A stretch of 64,000 bases of DNA, from assembly GCF_032118995.1 (NCBI RefSeq), contig NC_092648.1:18070450-18134449 (forward strand), in the 5' to 3' direction. Positions 12,834 to 22,857 of this stretch are shown in pieces. The notes below the pieces were generated by a model. It was not told the origin of the DNA. It did not search any database and worked only from the letters and a program-made list of their open reading frames with translations. Made by a program: the position numbers and the translations under genes. Each line of letters begins with the position of its first letter. The first letter of the stretch is position 1. The DNA is from Asterias amurensis. Taxonomy: Eukaryota > Echinodermata > Asteroidea > Forcipulatida > Asteriidae.

Positions 12834-15776
12834 ACTTAGCATAAATGTGTATACAGAACAAACATAGTTGCAGTATTGTGAAAGTTATTTGTTATAATCT
12901 TGTGATGAGACAATTTCTTATTGAATATGAATTCATGTTTGCAAGGGATTGTCCACAACTGTCAATATTATTTCATTTGTTTTTAAATGAGTTGATTTCC
13001 AGTTAATTGAACTTGCATTGAACCAAACATTCTGAAAAATGTGAACTTGGCTCAGTTGAATCAAGCTCACCAATTATTGATCAATCTCATGCTATTATTG
13101 TGCGATGAACTTAGAAGATCTGAACGAATTTCTCAAATTCTTTTAAAAAATAGGACTTTAAGGGAAATGAGGAAATGGGTCCGAAAGATTAACCTTCTCT
13201 GTCTCTGAAGTAGATTCAAATTATTTGTAAATCTTTTGACATCTCTTAGTGTTTGAGATTTTTTTTTTTTTTTTTTTTTGGGGGGGGGGGGGGTAGTGTG
13301 TGTGAAGTTTGAGACAAAAGAATATGTTGTTTAATGTTTATCTTGTCCACCCACCTATGTCGATCCATTACGTTTTGATACAAATCTATTTCACGGGTCA
13401 ATTCTATAAGAAGCCCCTTTTTTGCCAGATTCACGGCTGCATCATTTCTTTCCAACCAGCAACATAATAAGTTTATGCATATTATTTAACTAATAATTTA
13501 ATTAAGTCAAATACTGTGCCATAAGAATTAAAATTAAATGATTGTTACTCTAAGTGTTTTCAAAGTGTAATTTGTATACATGTACTCGAAATTACATTTT
13601 AATAAAATTCGTAAACAAATTCATTTAAGTTTTCTATAAATTATAATCAAATATAATCAAATAATCAAAGTGTTTATACATGTATTATATTTGGAATTTT
13701 AATATTTTCAACTATTTTCAACTACGCAGATGTTGTATTTTCAACTACGCAGATGAGACTTTCTTTTTGTCTAACTTGTCTGCGATTTGTGGAAATCACG
13801 ATTGTTCTGTAATTATTATTATTGACCTACATTGTACATGACTGTATAGTCCCACTCGTGTTAATGGTTTTGTGCATGATCCAGTAGACATTCCTATTAT
13901 GCGACTTCCGTTGTTATGACACACTTCAAAGCTCCGCTATGGAACAATTAAACTGGTGAAGCAAAATACAATACAAATGAGTTTAATGTATTTTTTCTTT
14001 TCGAGTCGAAATTTGTATTTTGAGGCTTTATAATGGCATTAGTATTTAGCAATCCCCCGTCTAACAGTTGATCTGTTACTTTTAAAAATGTTTAGAAAAA
14101 TAATGTTTTTGTTGATATGAATCAGTTTGGGGGCCGCAGAGTTTGGGGGGCCGCAGAGCAACAAAGCAGTAACAATGGGATGATAGTCAATCATCGAGTG
14201 TATGTAACAACAGCATTACATTCAACAAGTGCACCTGTTCTGATGCTATTTAAAGAAAACAATGCAAGAAAAGTATGGTTGGTTCTTTCGTAATTGAAAT
14301 AGTTGCACATCTGTTTTTTTAAACTGCGTTCAATAACTGATAAAAAGCCCGGCACCGAGAGAAATAAATGTCCGCTGGAAAGGTTGATTCAAAATTCAAA
14401 AGAGGGCGCTATATCAGAAGGAGTTTGTGCGCGGCGGCGATTTCACGCCCCCCCCCCCCCCCCGGTCCCCAAACGACATCGCAATATTATTTGTTTCCCC
14501 CTGCCGCTGTGATTGTATTTTTCCGTCAAAATATTAAATTGGCTTGCTCCTCTGTTACCAAATCATTGCAATGTCGTTTGGGAAAGAAAAAAATAGCGGG
14601 GGTGGTGGTGGGGGGGGGGGGGGGGGGGGGGGGTCATGAGGGACCGAATCGATCTTCGTTTGGTCACCCTGTTTTGGTATTGATATCGGAATGGGATTAT
14701 GTCTTGTGATCCTATTCCCGGAAACGTGTATTGATCCTCCTATCAACTTTTTGAAAAGGAGTTCCATCCATCGGCCAATAAAGAACTCATGACTTCTATT
14801 ATAAGTTCTACAAACGCACTGGCAATAATAATGTATTGCGTGGGCGTCAATCAGGGGGGGGGGGGGGGGGGTGTTGGCATCTAGGGGACATGTCTCCCAC
14901 CCTAACTTTTGACGTGCTGTTAACCATCCCAATGCACTGTTGTCCTGGACATTTATCTGAGCCCTTAAGCGGGCCCGGACCCCACGCCGTAAAGCTTAAC
15001 ACCCGAATGATCCATCGTCCCCCAGATTACAGCCTTACAAGAGTGAGAGGTATGGACACTTTGAAGGGTGGGGAGAAACAATATCAAATGCCCCCCCCCC
15101 CCAACCCAATGGCTTTTTGACCATCTTTAGTATGAAATTCACTAGTATTGCAAAACCATGTCCGCGTAATGGCATCAATCTATAGCCAGGGGCAAGGGAC
15201 ACGTCCCCCACTTTTTGAGGGGATATACAATAATCGAATACGGTCCATCCCTGTTTTTTACCAGTTTTATAATGAGGCTCAAGTTTTGCACTCGGTTCAG
15301 ACCAAAGAACTTCAAGAAAGAGCCGGGGGGCTGGGATGAAAATTTCAGTATTTGCTTTTCACTTTGATTTTAGGGAATTTCGTAAATCTCTGAGTGATCC
15401 CTATAATTACGTGGTCGGATGGAAAGTGAGTGAAATGACGGAAGTATATAGCACTTTTTTTTTTTATAAGTTACCCGGAAGACCGACACGCCTGTCACGT
15501 CTAACCCGCGTGTACATAGTGGCGTGATAATTTGACAGCAATTCTTAGACTGGCCCCTCAAATTACATACTTTGGGTACGATTTAGAATAGATCCGATTG
15601 GATGGCTTAAACATCGGATATAGCTGGTGCGCGTACTATTGAACCAATCTTACAATGTAATGTGCGTAGTAAAACGTGTTACCAACCAAAAGTTCAAAAG
15701 TCAAATTTCTAAACCGAAGAGCCGGTATACGGGCTGAAATCAGCGCACACTGTAACTTCGGGGGTACATGCTGGTC
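12834..15776. other. Intergenic tract rich in homopolymer runs
   Basis: No coding exon recognised between SGPP copies 2 and 3. The tract is notable for homopolymers: T20 followed directly by G15 at 13259-13293, C16 at 14448-14463, G24 at 14610-14633, G18 at 14854-14871 and C12 at 15091-15102. Several open frames here (for example 14368-14709 and 14555-14932) are proline- or glycine-run artefacts of these tracts. A short direct repeat of TTTTCAACTACGCAGATG occurs at about 13716-13756. Confidence 0.5.
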
Positions 15777-16268
15777 ATCTCGCCACCTAGCAAGCTCGCC
15801 ACCACAAAGTCGCCCCCTCCAAAGTCGCCCCCTTACCGGCTCGCCCCGAGTTGTTACAAAGTCGCCACCTGACAATGTCGCCCCCAAACAATGTCGCCCC
15901 TAGCAAAGTCGCCCCCTGACAATGTCGCCCCCAGCCAATGTCGCCCCCTAGCAAGTCGCCCCCAGAAAATAGTTAGGGTTAGGGTTAGACGCTTCCACAA
16001 GCACATTACTTCATACGGATTTTTTTCTGAAATGTTTTTTACCATAATTGTAGCCTTAATTATTTTCCGAACAACATCTGGGGCGACCTTTGCTAGGGGA
16101 GACATTGGCTGGTGGGCGACATTGTCAGGGGCGACTTTGCTAGGGGGCGACATTTTTTGGGGCGACATTGCCATGGGGCGACTTTGTTTCAACCCGGGGC
16201 GAGCCGGGTATGGGGCGACTTTGCAGGGGGCGATTTTGTTGGTGGCGAGCTTGTTAGGTGGCGAGATG
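15777..16268. repeat. Inverted array of GTCGCC-type short units
   Basis: The left arm (about 15777-15966) is an array of roughly 13-17-base units variable around AAAGTCGCCCCC or CAATGTCGCCCCC. The right arm (about 16080-16268) is the same array in reverse complement (GGGGGCGACTTTG-type units). The outer ends CTCGCCACCTAGCAAGCTCG and their complement match closely. The 110-base spacer starts with three TTAGG(G)-like units, GTTAGGGTTAGGGTTAG at about 15966-15982. The array could fold into a long hairpin. It ends about 110 bases before the first ATG of SGPP copy 3. The open frames through it on both strands are repeat artefacts. Confidence 0.8.
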
Positions 16269-16375
16269 ACGGCATTCCTCTACCTCTCCACGGGCTCTTC
16301 ACTATTTGTCGACAGTCGTGTCTGTAAGTGGTGCTCCACCAGCATTCTTTGAGGATTGAATGCTGAAACTCCACC

Positions 16376-19167
16376 ATGAAATTAACCCTGAATAAGCCAA
16401 ACTCTGTGGCCAAACATCCGAAAGTAGTCGTTTGCCATTGTACGACGCAAACACCGTTGCGTATTTCCAGAGATGGTTCGGTCTTTACCCCGGACCCGGG
16501 CACGGCGGTAGTAACAACGGCAGCTCAACCACGGCGAACGGCGCTGGACAAAGCACGGTGGTGAAAATGAGGTCCACGATGGAGCAGCAACCCGGAAGCA
16601 TGAACCGCTCTTCATCGTCCGCAACAAGTTTTGGTACTACTTGTTTTCTTTCGGTGCCTGGCTTGGATCAGATGCATTTTATTTTATTCTATTCTCAATG
16701 GTCATTTCCAATTTATCGTGGTGGGTTTCAAGACGAGTGCTGCTAACATGGGCAATAACTATGTACATTGGGCAGGCGGCTAAAGAGTTGTTGAAATGGC
16801 CGCGGCCCAGTGAACCACCGGTTGTAAGGATGGAGAGACGATATCTGATGAGTATGGAATGCCATCCACACACGCTATGGTCGGTACTTTGATGCCCTTC
16901 ACGTTCTTGATTGGCACTTGGAATCATTATGAGGTAAAAATAAAGCTTGTCATGTCAGCTGGCATGCTGGCACTTCTGTAGTAAACTAAATAAAAACATG
17001 GATGGATATTGAGTTGTAGGTAGGAGGAAATAATTGCGATAAATATTTGCAACCCTCCATCCTCTCATCCTCCTGTCGTAAGACGTAACCCTCCAGCCTC
17101 GCCATATATTAGAATAAGACTGGATGGAGAGTTATTAGTAAAAGACACCCATTAATTGAGAGCACAGTACAAAATGTCGAAATCACGACAAGCCGCGACT
17201 ATTGATTGCTTAGTCGGGTCCCGCCTACTGTTATTCAACTACGCGGTTAATCATGCCGCATGACTTCAACAAATTAGTAGCAAATTCCTGCCTGGTGAAA
17301 CATTTGTGTCACTCGTGTCTATTTACGATAACATACATAATTAACACAAATCTTTACTTCACGAAACACAATCAGACATCACTATTATTGATACAATCCT
17401 TCAATCCAGTTTTAGCACAAAGTTTACTAATACTATATTCTTGCACCCACTACATATGCTGCAATGCATCTTGGGATTTAAAAATTAGTTGCAACTAGTG
17501 TCGAAAGTCGCAACTATTTGAAGCGCGACTAGTTGAGTAGTGAACTTCACTAGTCGCAACTGACCCTATTTGGCGTAAGGCTATATAATATTCCATAGAA
17601 GGTGTCCCCAATTATTTATCCAGATATGAGTTTTTTTGGTTTTTTTAATTAAGCATCTTCACTCTACTCTTGCCTGAAGAAGACCATCAAACATGACCTT
17701 AACAACTTTACAAATTATTTGTTTATTTTTTATTCTTCTCTAGTATCCACATGCATTGGGTGTAGTGCTAGCATGCAGCTGGACTGCACTGGTATGTTTC
17801 AGCAGACTGTACAAAGGAATGCATTTTATACTGGTAAGTAGCATTTATAATTAATCCATTTTTTTTTACCATTTATTGACAGGTGTGGCCACTTTGAAAA
17901 TGGTACAGAGAGTTTCAGAAGAGGATGGTAGAATATACCAATTCCCATCTATAACAGCAAATAATGTCACTGTTCCTGAAAGAAAACCAGTTTCAGGTCT
18001 TTGTGTAAATAACCATCGTCTCTAATTTAATCAGGGTATAAATCAGTGGATTTACATAAAATGTACTTCCTGGTTTAGAAAACAAAGATAGATGCAGTTT
18101 CTTTCTTTAAATAGCTTAGGTAATTCTCAATGAAACCGTCTCAAAGAGCACCCTCACTAACGCAAAAAGAAGTAGATAATTGGACGATAGATGTTTTTGG
18201 TGTGTGAACACATGCAGCGTTGCGCTTTTATGCAAGGGGGCTAGAGGGAAGACAACATCTAATAGATGTAAAATTTGCGCACAATATTCATTTTGGTTTC
18301 ACCCATACACACCGATGTGTGTGTAGTGTCTGTGTACTCCTCAGTCACTATACTCAGTACTTTCCTGCATTCTGTTAAAAAAATCTGGTGGGATTCGAAC
18401 CCACAACCACATTGGACGATAACATTGTTATGGTGGATTATGAGCTCATTTCCTTTGCAGGACAAAATCAGTGAGCAAGAAGGGGAGAGTGACACAAAGT
18501 GTTGTTGAATGTTGTGCTGTTGGTTGTGGAGGGAGATTTCAAACCAACATCAAAATTATACTCTGATGACCACAGACCAATCTGTAACCCTTTCATTTGA
18601 ATCCAAACCCTTTTTTCTTAATAGGACATTATCGCTGGTGAGACCCTTATCTGGATTCTGATGCTTCTCCTTTGGCCATTGTTGGACCCCTTGGATTATT
18701 TCCTGGTGACCCATCCCCAAGCCCCACTGGTCCTCATCTCGGTGTCGGTGTTCTTCAGCCTCATCTATCCCTGCCAGAATGGGGTTGCTTCTTCTAGAGC
18801 CGACACCATCAGCAGTCTTGGTTCAGTGTCTGGTGCCTTCTGCGGCTTCTGGTTCAACTACCGCACGGGGATGCTCCCTGATGTACTAGCCCCTCTGGGA
18901 GGGGTCATCGAGTGGCCAGACTGGAACACAGCAGGGTTAATGCTCATCAAATACTTGGTTACTCAAGTATTGGCACTCATGATTTACGTGCCAGTAAGAG
19001 CTTTCATCCTTCAAGTTATATCTGTTGTTTTTAACACAGAGATAAATGAACGCACCAAACGGCTATTGCATGTTGAAATACCATATCGCTACACCACTTT
19101 CCTTGTGTTACTTTCTATTGTATATGTAGGTATGCCTTTGTTGTTCCTCAAACTGGGATTAGAATGA
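16376..19167 (+). CDS. SGPP1: Third SGPP copy, exon 1 frame-disrupted
   Basis: Third SGPP paralogue, probably a pseudogene or a gene damaged by local assembly errors. Exons are about 16376-16933, 17744-17833 and 18625-19167. Exons 2 and 3 are intact, with good splice sites and the full third catalytic motif SRLYKGMH-x3-D. Exon 1 keeps all recognisable family sequence, but not in one frame: the ATG at 16376 (MKLTLNKP), the RLPLYDAN segment from about 16429, the WYYLFSFGAW to RMERRYLM part (about 16600-16850) and the GMPSTHAM part (from about 16856) need at least three frame changes. One is a clear single-base loss near 16852, compared with ATGGAGTATGG in copy 2. Splice positions and protein are close to copy 2. 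A polyadenylation hexamer at 19437-19442 suggests the 3' end. If expressed as read, it would yield only a truncated protein. Confidence 0.8.
16934..17743 (+). other. SGPP copy 3 intron 1
   Basis: An 810-base intron with donor GTAAAA and acceptor TTCTCTAG. The CCCTCCATCCTC motif near 17050 resembles the one in intron 1 of copy 1. About 17180-17570 contains several scattered GCGACTAGTTG/CAACTAGTCGC-like palindromic fragments, possibly the remains of a small inverted-repeat element. Confidence 0.5.
17834..18624 (+). other. SGPP copy 3 intron 2, with tRNA-like SINE remnant
   Basis: A 791-base intron, donor GTAAGT, acceptor TTAATAG. On the minus strand at about 18385-18470 there is a tRNA-like segment ending in a perfect B-box with GGGTTCGAATCCC (about 18391-18403), the signature of a tRNA-derived SINE. 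The intron position is identical to that in copies 1 and 2. Confidence 0.5.
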
Positions 19168-19436
19168 GTGTAAATAAAGCAACCATAGTTAAAGGACCAA
19201 TAAGTTAAACTTTCGCTCGGTTACATTTAAGTCAAGTCCAGAATGCAAAGGACATGCGCTAGACTTTTCTTACTAATGGTGTATGCTATGATCAAACTTG
19301 AGAGACAAACTCACAACTTTATGTGAATGTAATCTTTATGATTTGAGTTTGAATACGAAAAAGATTCTTTAGCCTACATAATATCCTCAGTACTTGACAT
19401 TTTAGGTGGTTAACTCTCTATTAACGAGCTTTGAAC

Positions 19437-19442
19437 AATAAA
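19437..19442 (+). promoter_or_regulatory. Candidate polyadenylation signal, SGPP copy 3
   Basis: AATAAA 270 bases after the stop codon of SGPP copy 3, a distance close to that in copy 2 (268 bases). The similar spacing supports both assignments. Another AATAAA lies at 19173-19178, immediately after the stop, and seems too close. Confidence 0.45.
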
Positions 19443-19732
19443 GACGTCCATAAACTGGTTTACGATATCGGGATACAAATTCTCAGCAGGTTGACAACTT
19501 AATGCTGCTAATTGCTTAAATCTGATTAAAACATGTTTTGGGTCTGTCCAAACTACAGCCTGTTTTGGGTGAAACAACTGAAAAATTCACCCATTCTGTC
19601 CGTATGTACAACATCTGTGTGCCTTGTGAGAAAGTGGTGCCTCAAAGAGAAATTTCATTCGAAATTTCCTGTAATAATAATTATCACATTAGGTGTTTTA
19701 GTTTTCAAAGAAGTATCTTATTCGTCGTCAGC

Positions 19733-20083
19733 TTAAAGGAACACGTTGCCTTGGATCGGTCGAGGTGGTCTTTGAAAAGCGTTTGTAACCGTTTGTTATA
19801 AAATGCATATGGTAGAAAGATGTTGTAAAAGTAGAATACAATGATCCACACAAACATGCCTCGAAACTGCACGGTTTTCTTTTTACCTTGTTGACTCCCA
19901 TAAATGGCTGACCGTGTTAGTTCGCACAGTAAAAAGAAAACCACGCCATTTTGAGGCAAACTTGTGTGAATCATTGTATTCTACTTTTAAAACATCTTTC
20001 CAACCATATGCATTTTATAAAAAAGGGTTACAAACGTTTTTTATAGACCAACTCGTCCGATCCAAGGCAACGTGTTCCTTTAA
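19733..20083. mobile_element. TTAA-bounded foldback MITE, family 1, copy b
   Basis: A 351-base near-palindrome that begins TTAAAGGAACACGTTGCC and ends GGCAACGTGTTCCTTTAA, with TTAA at each end. It matches the element at 7881-8270 in both arms but has a shorter centre. It lies about 560 bases beyond the stop of SGPP copy 3. The minus frame 19705-19974 and plus frame 19914-20165 encode similar peptides only because of the palindrome. Confidence 0.8.
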
Positions 20084-20177
20084 GTTTCTCATGACAACGT
20101 TTATCACTATTATTTTCAAAAAAGTGACAAAACTGTTTCGGGGGTTGGTATTAGGAAAAAATTAAGTGGAATCTGCC

Positions 20178-20316
20178 TGGAATTAGTTGCCCTGGGTCTT
20201 GGCCTTGGTGCCCCGTCAAAATTTTGCCATAGATTTTAAGATTTTTCAACGGAAGTAAGTGCCATTTGCAATATAAAAATGACCTTGCCCTCTCAAAGAT
20301 GAAATTCCAGGCTTGG
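20178..20316 (+). repeat. Dispersed repeat R1, copy a
   Basis: About 140 bases with the layout CTGGAATT...CTTGGTGCC...CCATAGA...GGAAGTAAGTGCC...CCTTGCCCTCT...CCAGGC. The same order of motifs recurs at 39759-39897 on the plus strand and, reversed, at about 61893-61980. Copies are quite diverged. Class unknown; probably an old SINE or MITE. Confidence 0.5.
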
Positions 20317-21954
20317 TAGAAGAATTCTAGCAACATTAAACATTCATTTAAGAAAGCCTTAAAATGACCACCTAATTACCGATAAAACAACATGATTTCA
20401 ACATGAGCCTTTAATGTAAAGTTATTTTATATTAATTGTGAAGAAACGGATGCATAAGTACCAGTCGTGTTTATGATATTTAATATCGAGTTGACAGCAG
20501 AATATTAATGTCGTCAAAGCTGCATGTTATTTAAAAACAAATCTTAACAAATTTCATAAAGTAATAGTATGAATATGATTACGATTAAGGTAGTTGAACT
20601 TTATTTAGAAATTTACTTGTGCTGTTTTAAAATATTTTTTATATCTCTCGTTTGAATCCAGACAAAATATCCATCGACTATATTAGTCCTTGAACTATGT
20701 GCATGTATGATTCACATTGTCTGCCATTTGGGTGATAGATTGGCATACTTACGATGCTCTGCCATTTTGTAACAGGTTGTGTTATGCTTTGATTGCGCAT
20801 AAAAAGTACAACAGCTTTAACCCTACACAGTCTCAAATCCTTCAATAGCCAATTGCCAAAGTGAAGTTTTCAAGAGGACTGGGGGGGGGGGGGGTGGGTC
20901 AGAAGGCCCCCAAAAACAAGCGCTTACCAGGGTCTGGCATTGCAATCTACCGCCCAAACAGCTTTGTGAGGAGTGACATAGGAAAAGACGTTTTTGGATG
21001 CATTAGGCAACACAGTGACGTATTTATTAAGAAAAAATAATAAATTTTATAAATAGCTGTACTTGCATCAAGTAAGTGATTGCATGTCTGTAGGGGAGGG
21101 GTTGTTTGTTTTTGTGAAAAACATGGCATTTTTAAATGGCAGTTTACCCCTGTGGGTCTTGTTGGGGTCACTTTGTGTTTTAGAGCAAAAACAATTGATA
21201 AATCTACCTCCATTTCCTTCCCTTCATATTTTATAAAGCACAGAAAATTTTTTGGTTAACTTTTGGAGTTTTTTTTACAGCTTTGTTACAGCTTTAGTAT
21301 TAAAAATCTTTAGTGTTTACTTTTTATAAGGACAAGGACAAGAAAAACATCAAACAAAAATTGGCATAACCTTAGGCCATGTCTGATTTAGTGACTGCGC
21401 CTCAATATTCTTGGAATAAGCTAATGTTAAACATTTGTGTACAGTAGATGCTTTATTATTTTCTTGAGTAGGATTTTTAGTATCATTTTGTTTTTCAATG
21501 ATTTTTTATTAAACAAGATGGATTGCTGTTGATCCTAATTACAACAAATGGCTCAACTTTGTCGATGGTTGACACACATAAAGTGTACACTTACTTGATT
21601 TGATGAGAAATAAAACATAGTTTCAATTTTGTGCACAAAATGAAGATGTCCAATTGTTTTTATGTAAAGTCAGAGACAAGTTATTAGTTTTTTCCTATCA
21701 GGAAATGTCTTTGTATGTGGGGTATGCAATATCCTTTGTTTCCAACAAATAATAATACACACTTAGTGTCACAGAAAACTGTTGAAGTCATTTCCTCTTT
21801 TTGCTGGTACATGATTATGTGTATAAAGTTGAATGTCACGTATTGTGCAAGGACACTCATGTTTGAAGCTCAACACGGTGTGAATCATAAGAAAATCTTT
21901 AGTAAAACCTGAAGTACTATAAATAAAACTCGTTTGGAAGAAGTGTTTATTCTA

Positions 21955-22031
21955 AGAAGAACTGATGTGGTCTTCTCCTGAAGACGCACAGAGTATACTG
22001 TTTGAAACGTCGAGACCACACCAGTTCTTCT
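21955..22031 (+). ncRNA. Hammerhead-ribozyme-like motif in a retroelement remnant
   Basis: On the plus strand CTGAAGA (21978-21984), a short stem ACAG/CTGT with an AGTATA-type loop, and GAAAC followed by GTC (22004-22011) occur in the order of a hammerhead core (CUGANGA - stem II - GAAA - stem III - NUH). The flanks AGAAGAACTG...GTGGTCT and AGACCACACCAGTTCTTCT pair as a long outer stem. Stem III would have only two pairs and no loop, as with minimal forms that act as dimers. Penelope-like retroelements are known to carry such motifs. A related segment lies at 52757-52795. Activity is not shown. Confidence 0.4.
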
Positions 22032-22520
22032 CAGAACCAACACTTTTCCAAAAAGAATTTTATACATGATTTTACCCAAAAGTTTTACTATAGTTTTTTT
22101 CTGACGCATTGATGACATGCACACAAATCTTCTGACTATTCTCAAAAAGATAAAAAGATGGAATTCTGCTATATTAAATTTGCATGCATACTGGCTGTTG
22201 CCCTATGGACGAGTCTGTATTTGCATTGCAAAACCATGAATTAATTCACATGTCAATGATTGTTTGCTTTCCAATAATTATTAACTTCTTTGTTCAACAA
22301 GCGGAGAGCTTTTTATTTTTAAGGGGGGGGGGGCTTTCAGGCATGCTTTCAGGGTGAGTCAGTCAGTATGCTCGGGGAGTCAAAATATTTTCACAACGAG
22401 CTTTACATACTTCATCAGCACTACTTCAAACCTTAAAATGTACCTGGATGCTTTATACCAGTAATATCTTTATAACAACAAGGCCTTCAGACAAAAATAA
22501 CATGTTTTGCGGGCCACTAT

Positions 22521-22640
22521 ACCAGGCCTTGAAACTTCTTGAAGAGGCACGGTAATTTTCCTCTGGTAAGGGGAAAAATGTGAATCTGTATTAAACCCTG
22601 CCGAGGGCGCCACAGCACAAGCACTGGGTACCCTTATTTT
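22521..22640 (+). repeat. Dispersed repeat R2, copy a
   Basis: Begins ACCAGGCCTTGAAACTTC, passes through AGAGGCAC, CTCTGGTAAGGGG and ACCCTGCCGAGGGCGCCACAGC, and ends near a TTTTTATTATTA run. It shares this order with 22690-22857 and 30252-30405. Non-coding. Confidence 0.5.
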
Positions 22641-22689
22641 TTTATTATTATAATTATTTTTTTTTGGGGGGGGGAGGGGGGGGGTTTCT

Positions 22690-22857
22690 ACCAGGCCTTG
22701 AACTTCACTCTGTAAGAGGCACAGCCAGCAGTTGTCCTATAGTAAGGGGAACTTATATGGGGAAGTTTATACTAGAATCTTTCTAAGGGCACCATAGAAA
22801 AAGAACAACACCATGGCAATTGCTGTGGGTGCTGTGTGTTATTTCAAGGCCTGCACA
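22690..22857 (+). repeat. Dispersed repeat R2, copy b
   Basis: A second copy 50 bases downstream of the first, separated by an A/T run and a G-rich run. It carries ACCAGGCCTTGAACTTC, GGCACAGCC, AGTAAGGGGAAC, AGGGCACCATAG and CAATTGCTGTGGGTGCTGTG. The last block also occurs in the copy within GNMT intron 3. Confidence 0.5.

Noticed and set aside
14368-15120. Open frames with poly-Pro or poly-Gly stretches
   Set aside because: Caused by the C16, G24 and G18 runs; no conserved sequence outside the runs.
15854-16352. Open frames of 112 and 153 codons on opposite strands
   Set aside because: They run through the mirrored GTCGCCCC array and give complementary low-complexity peptides.
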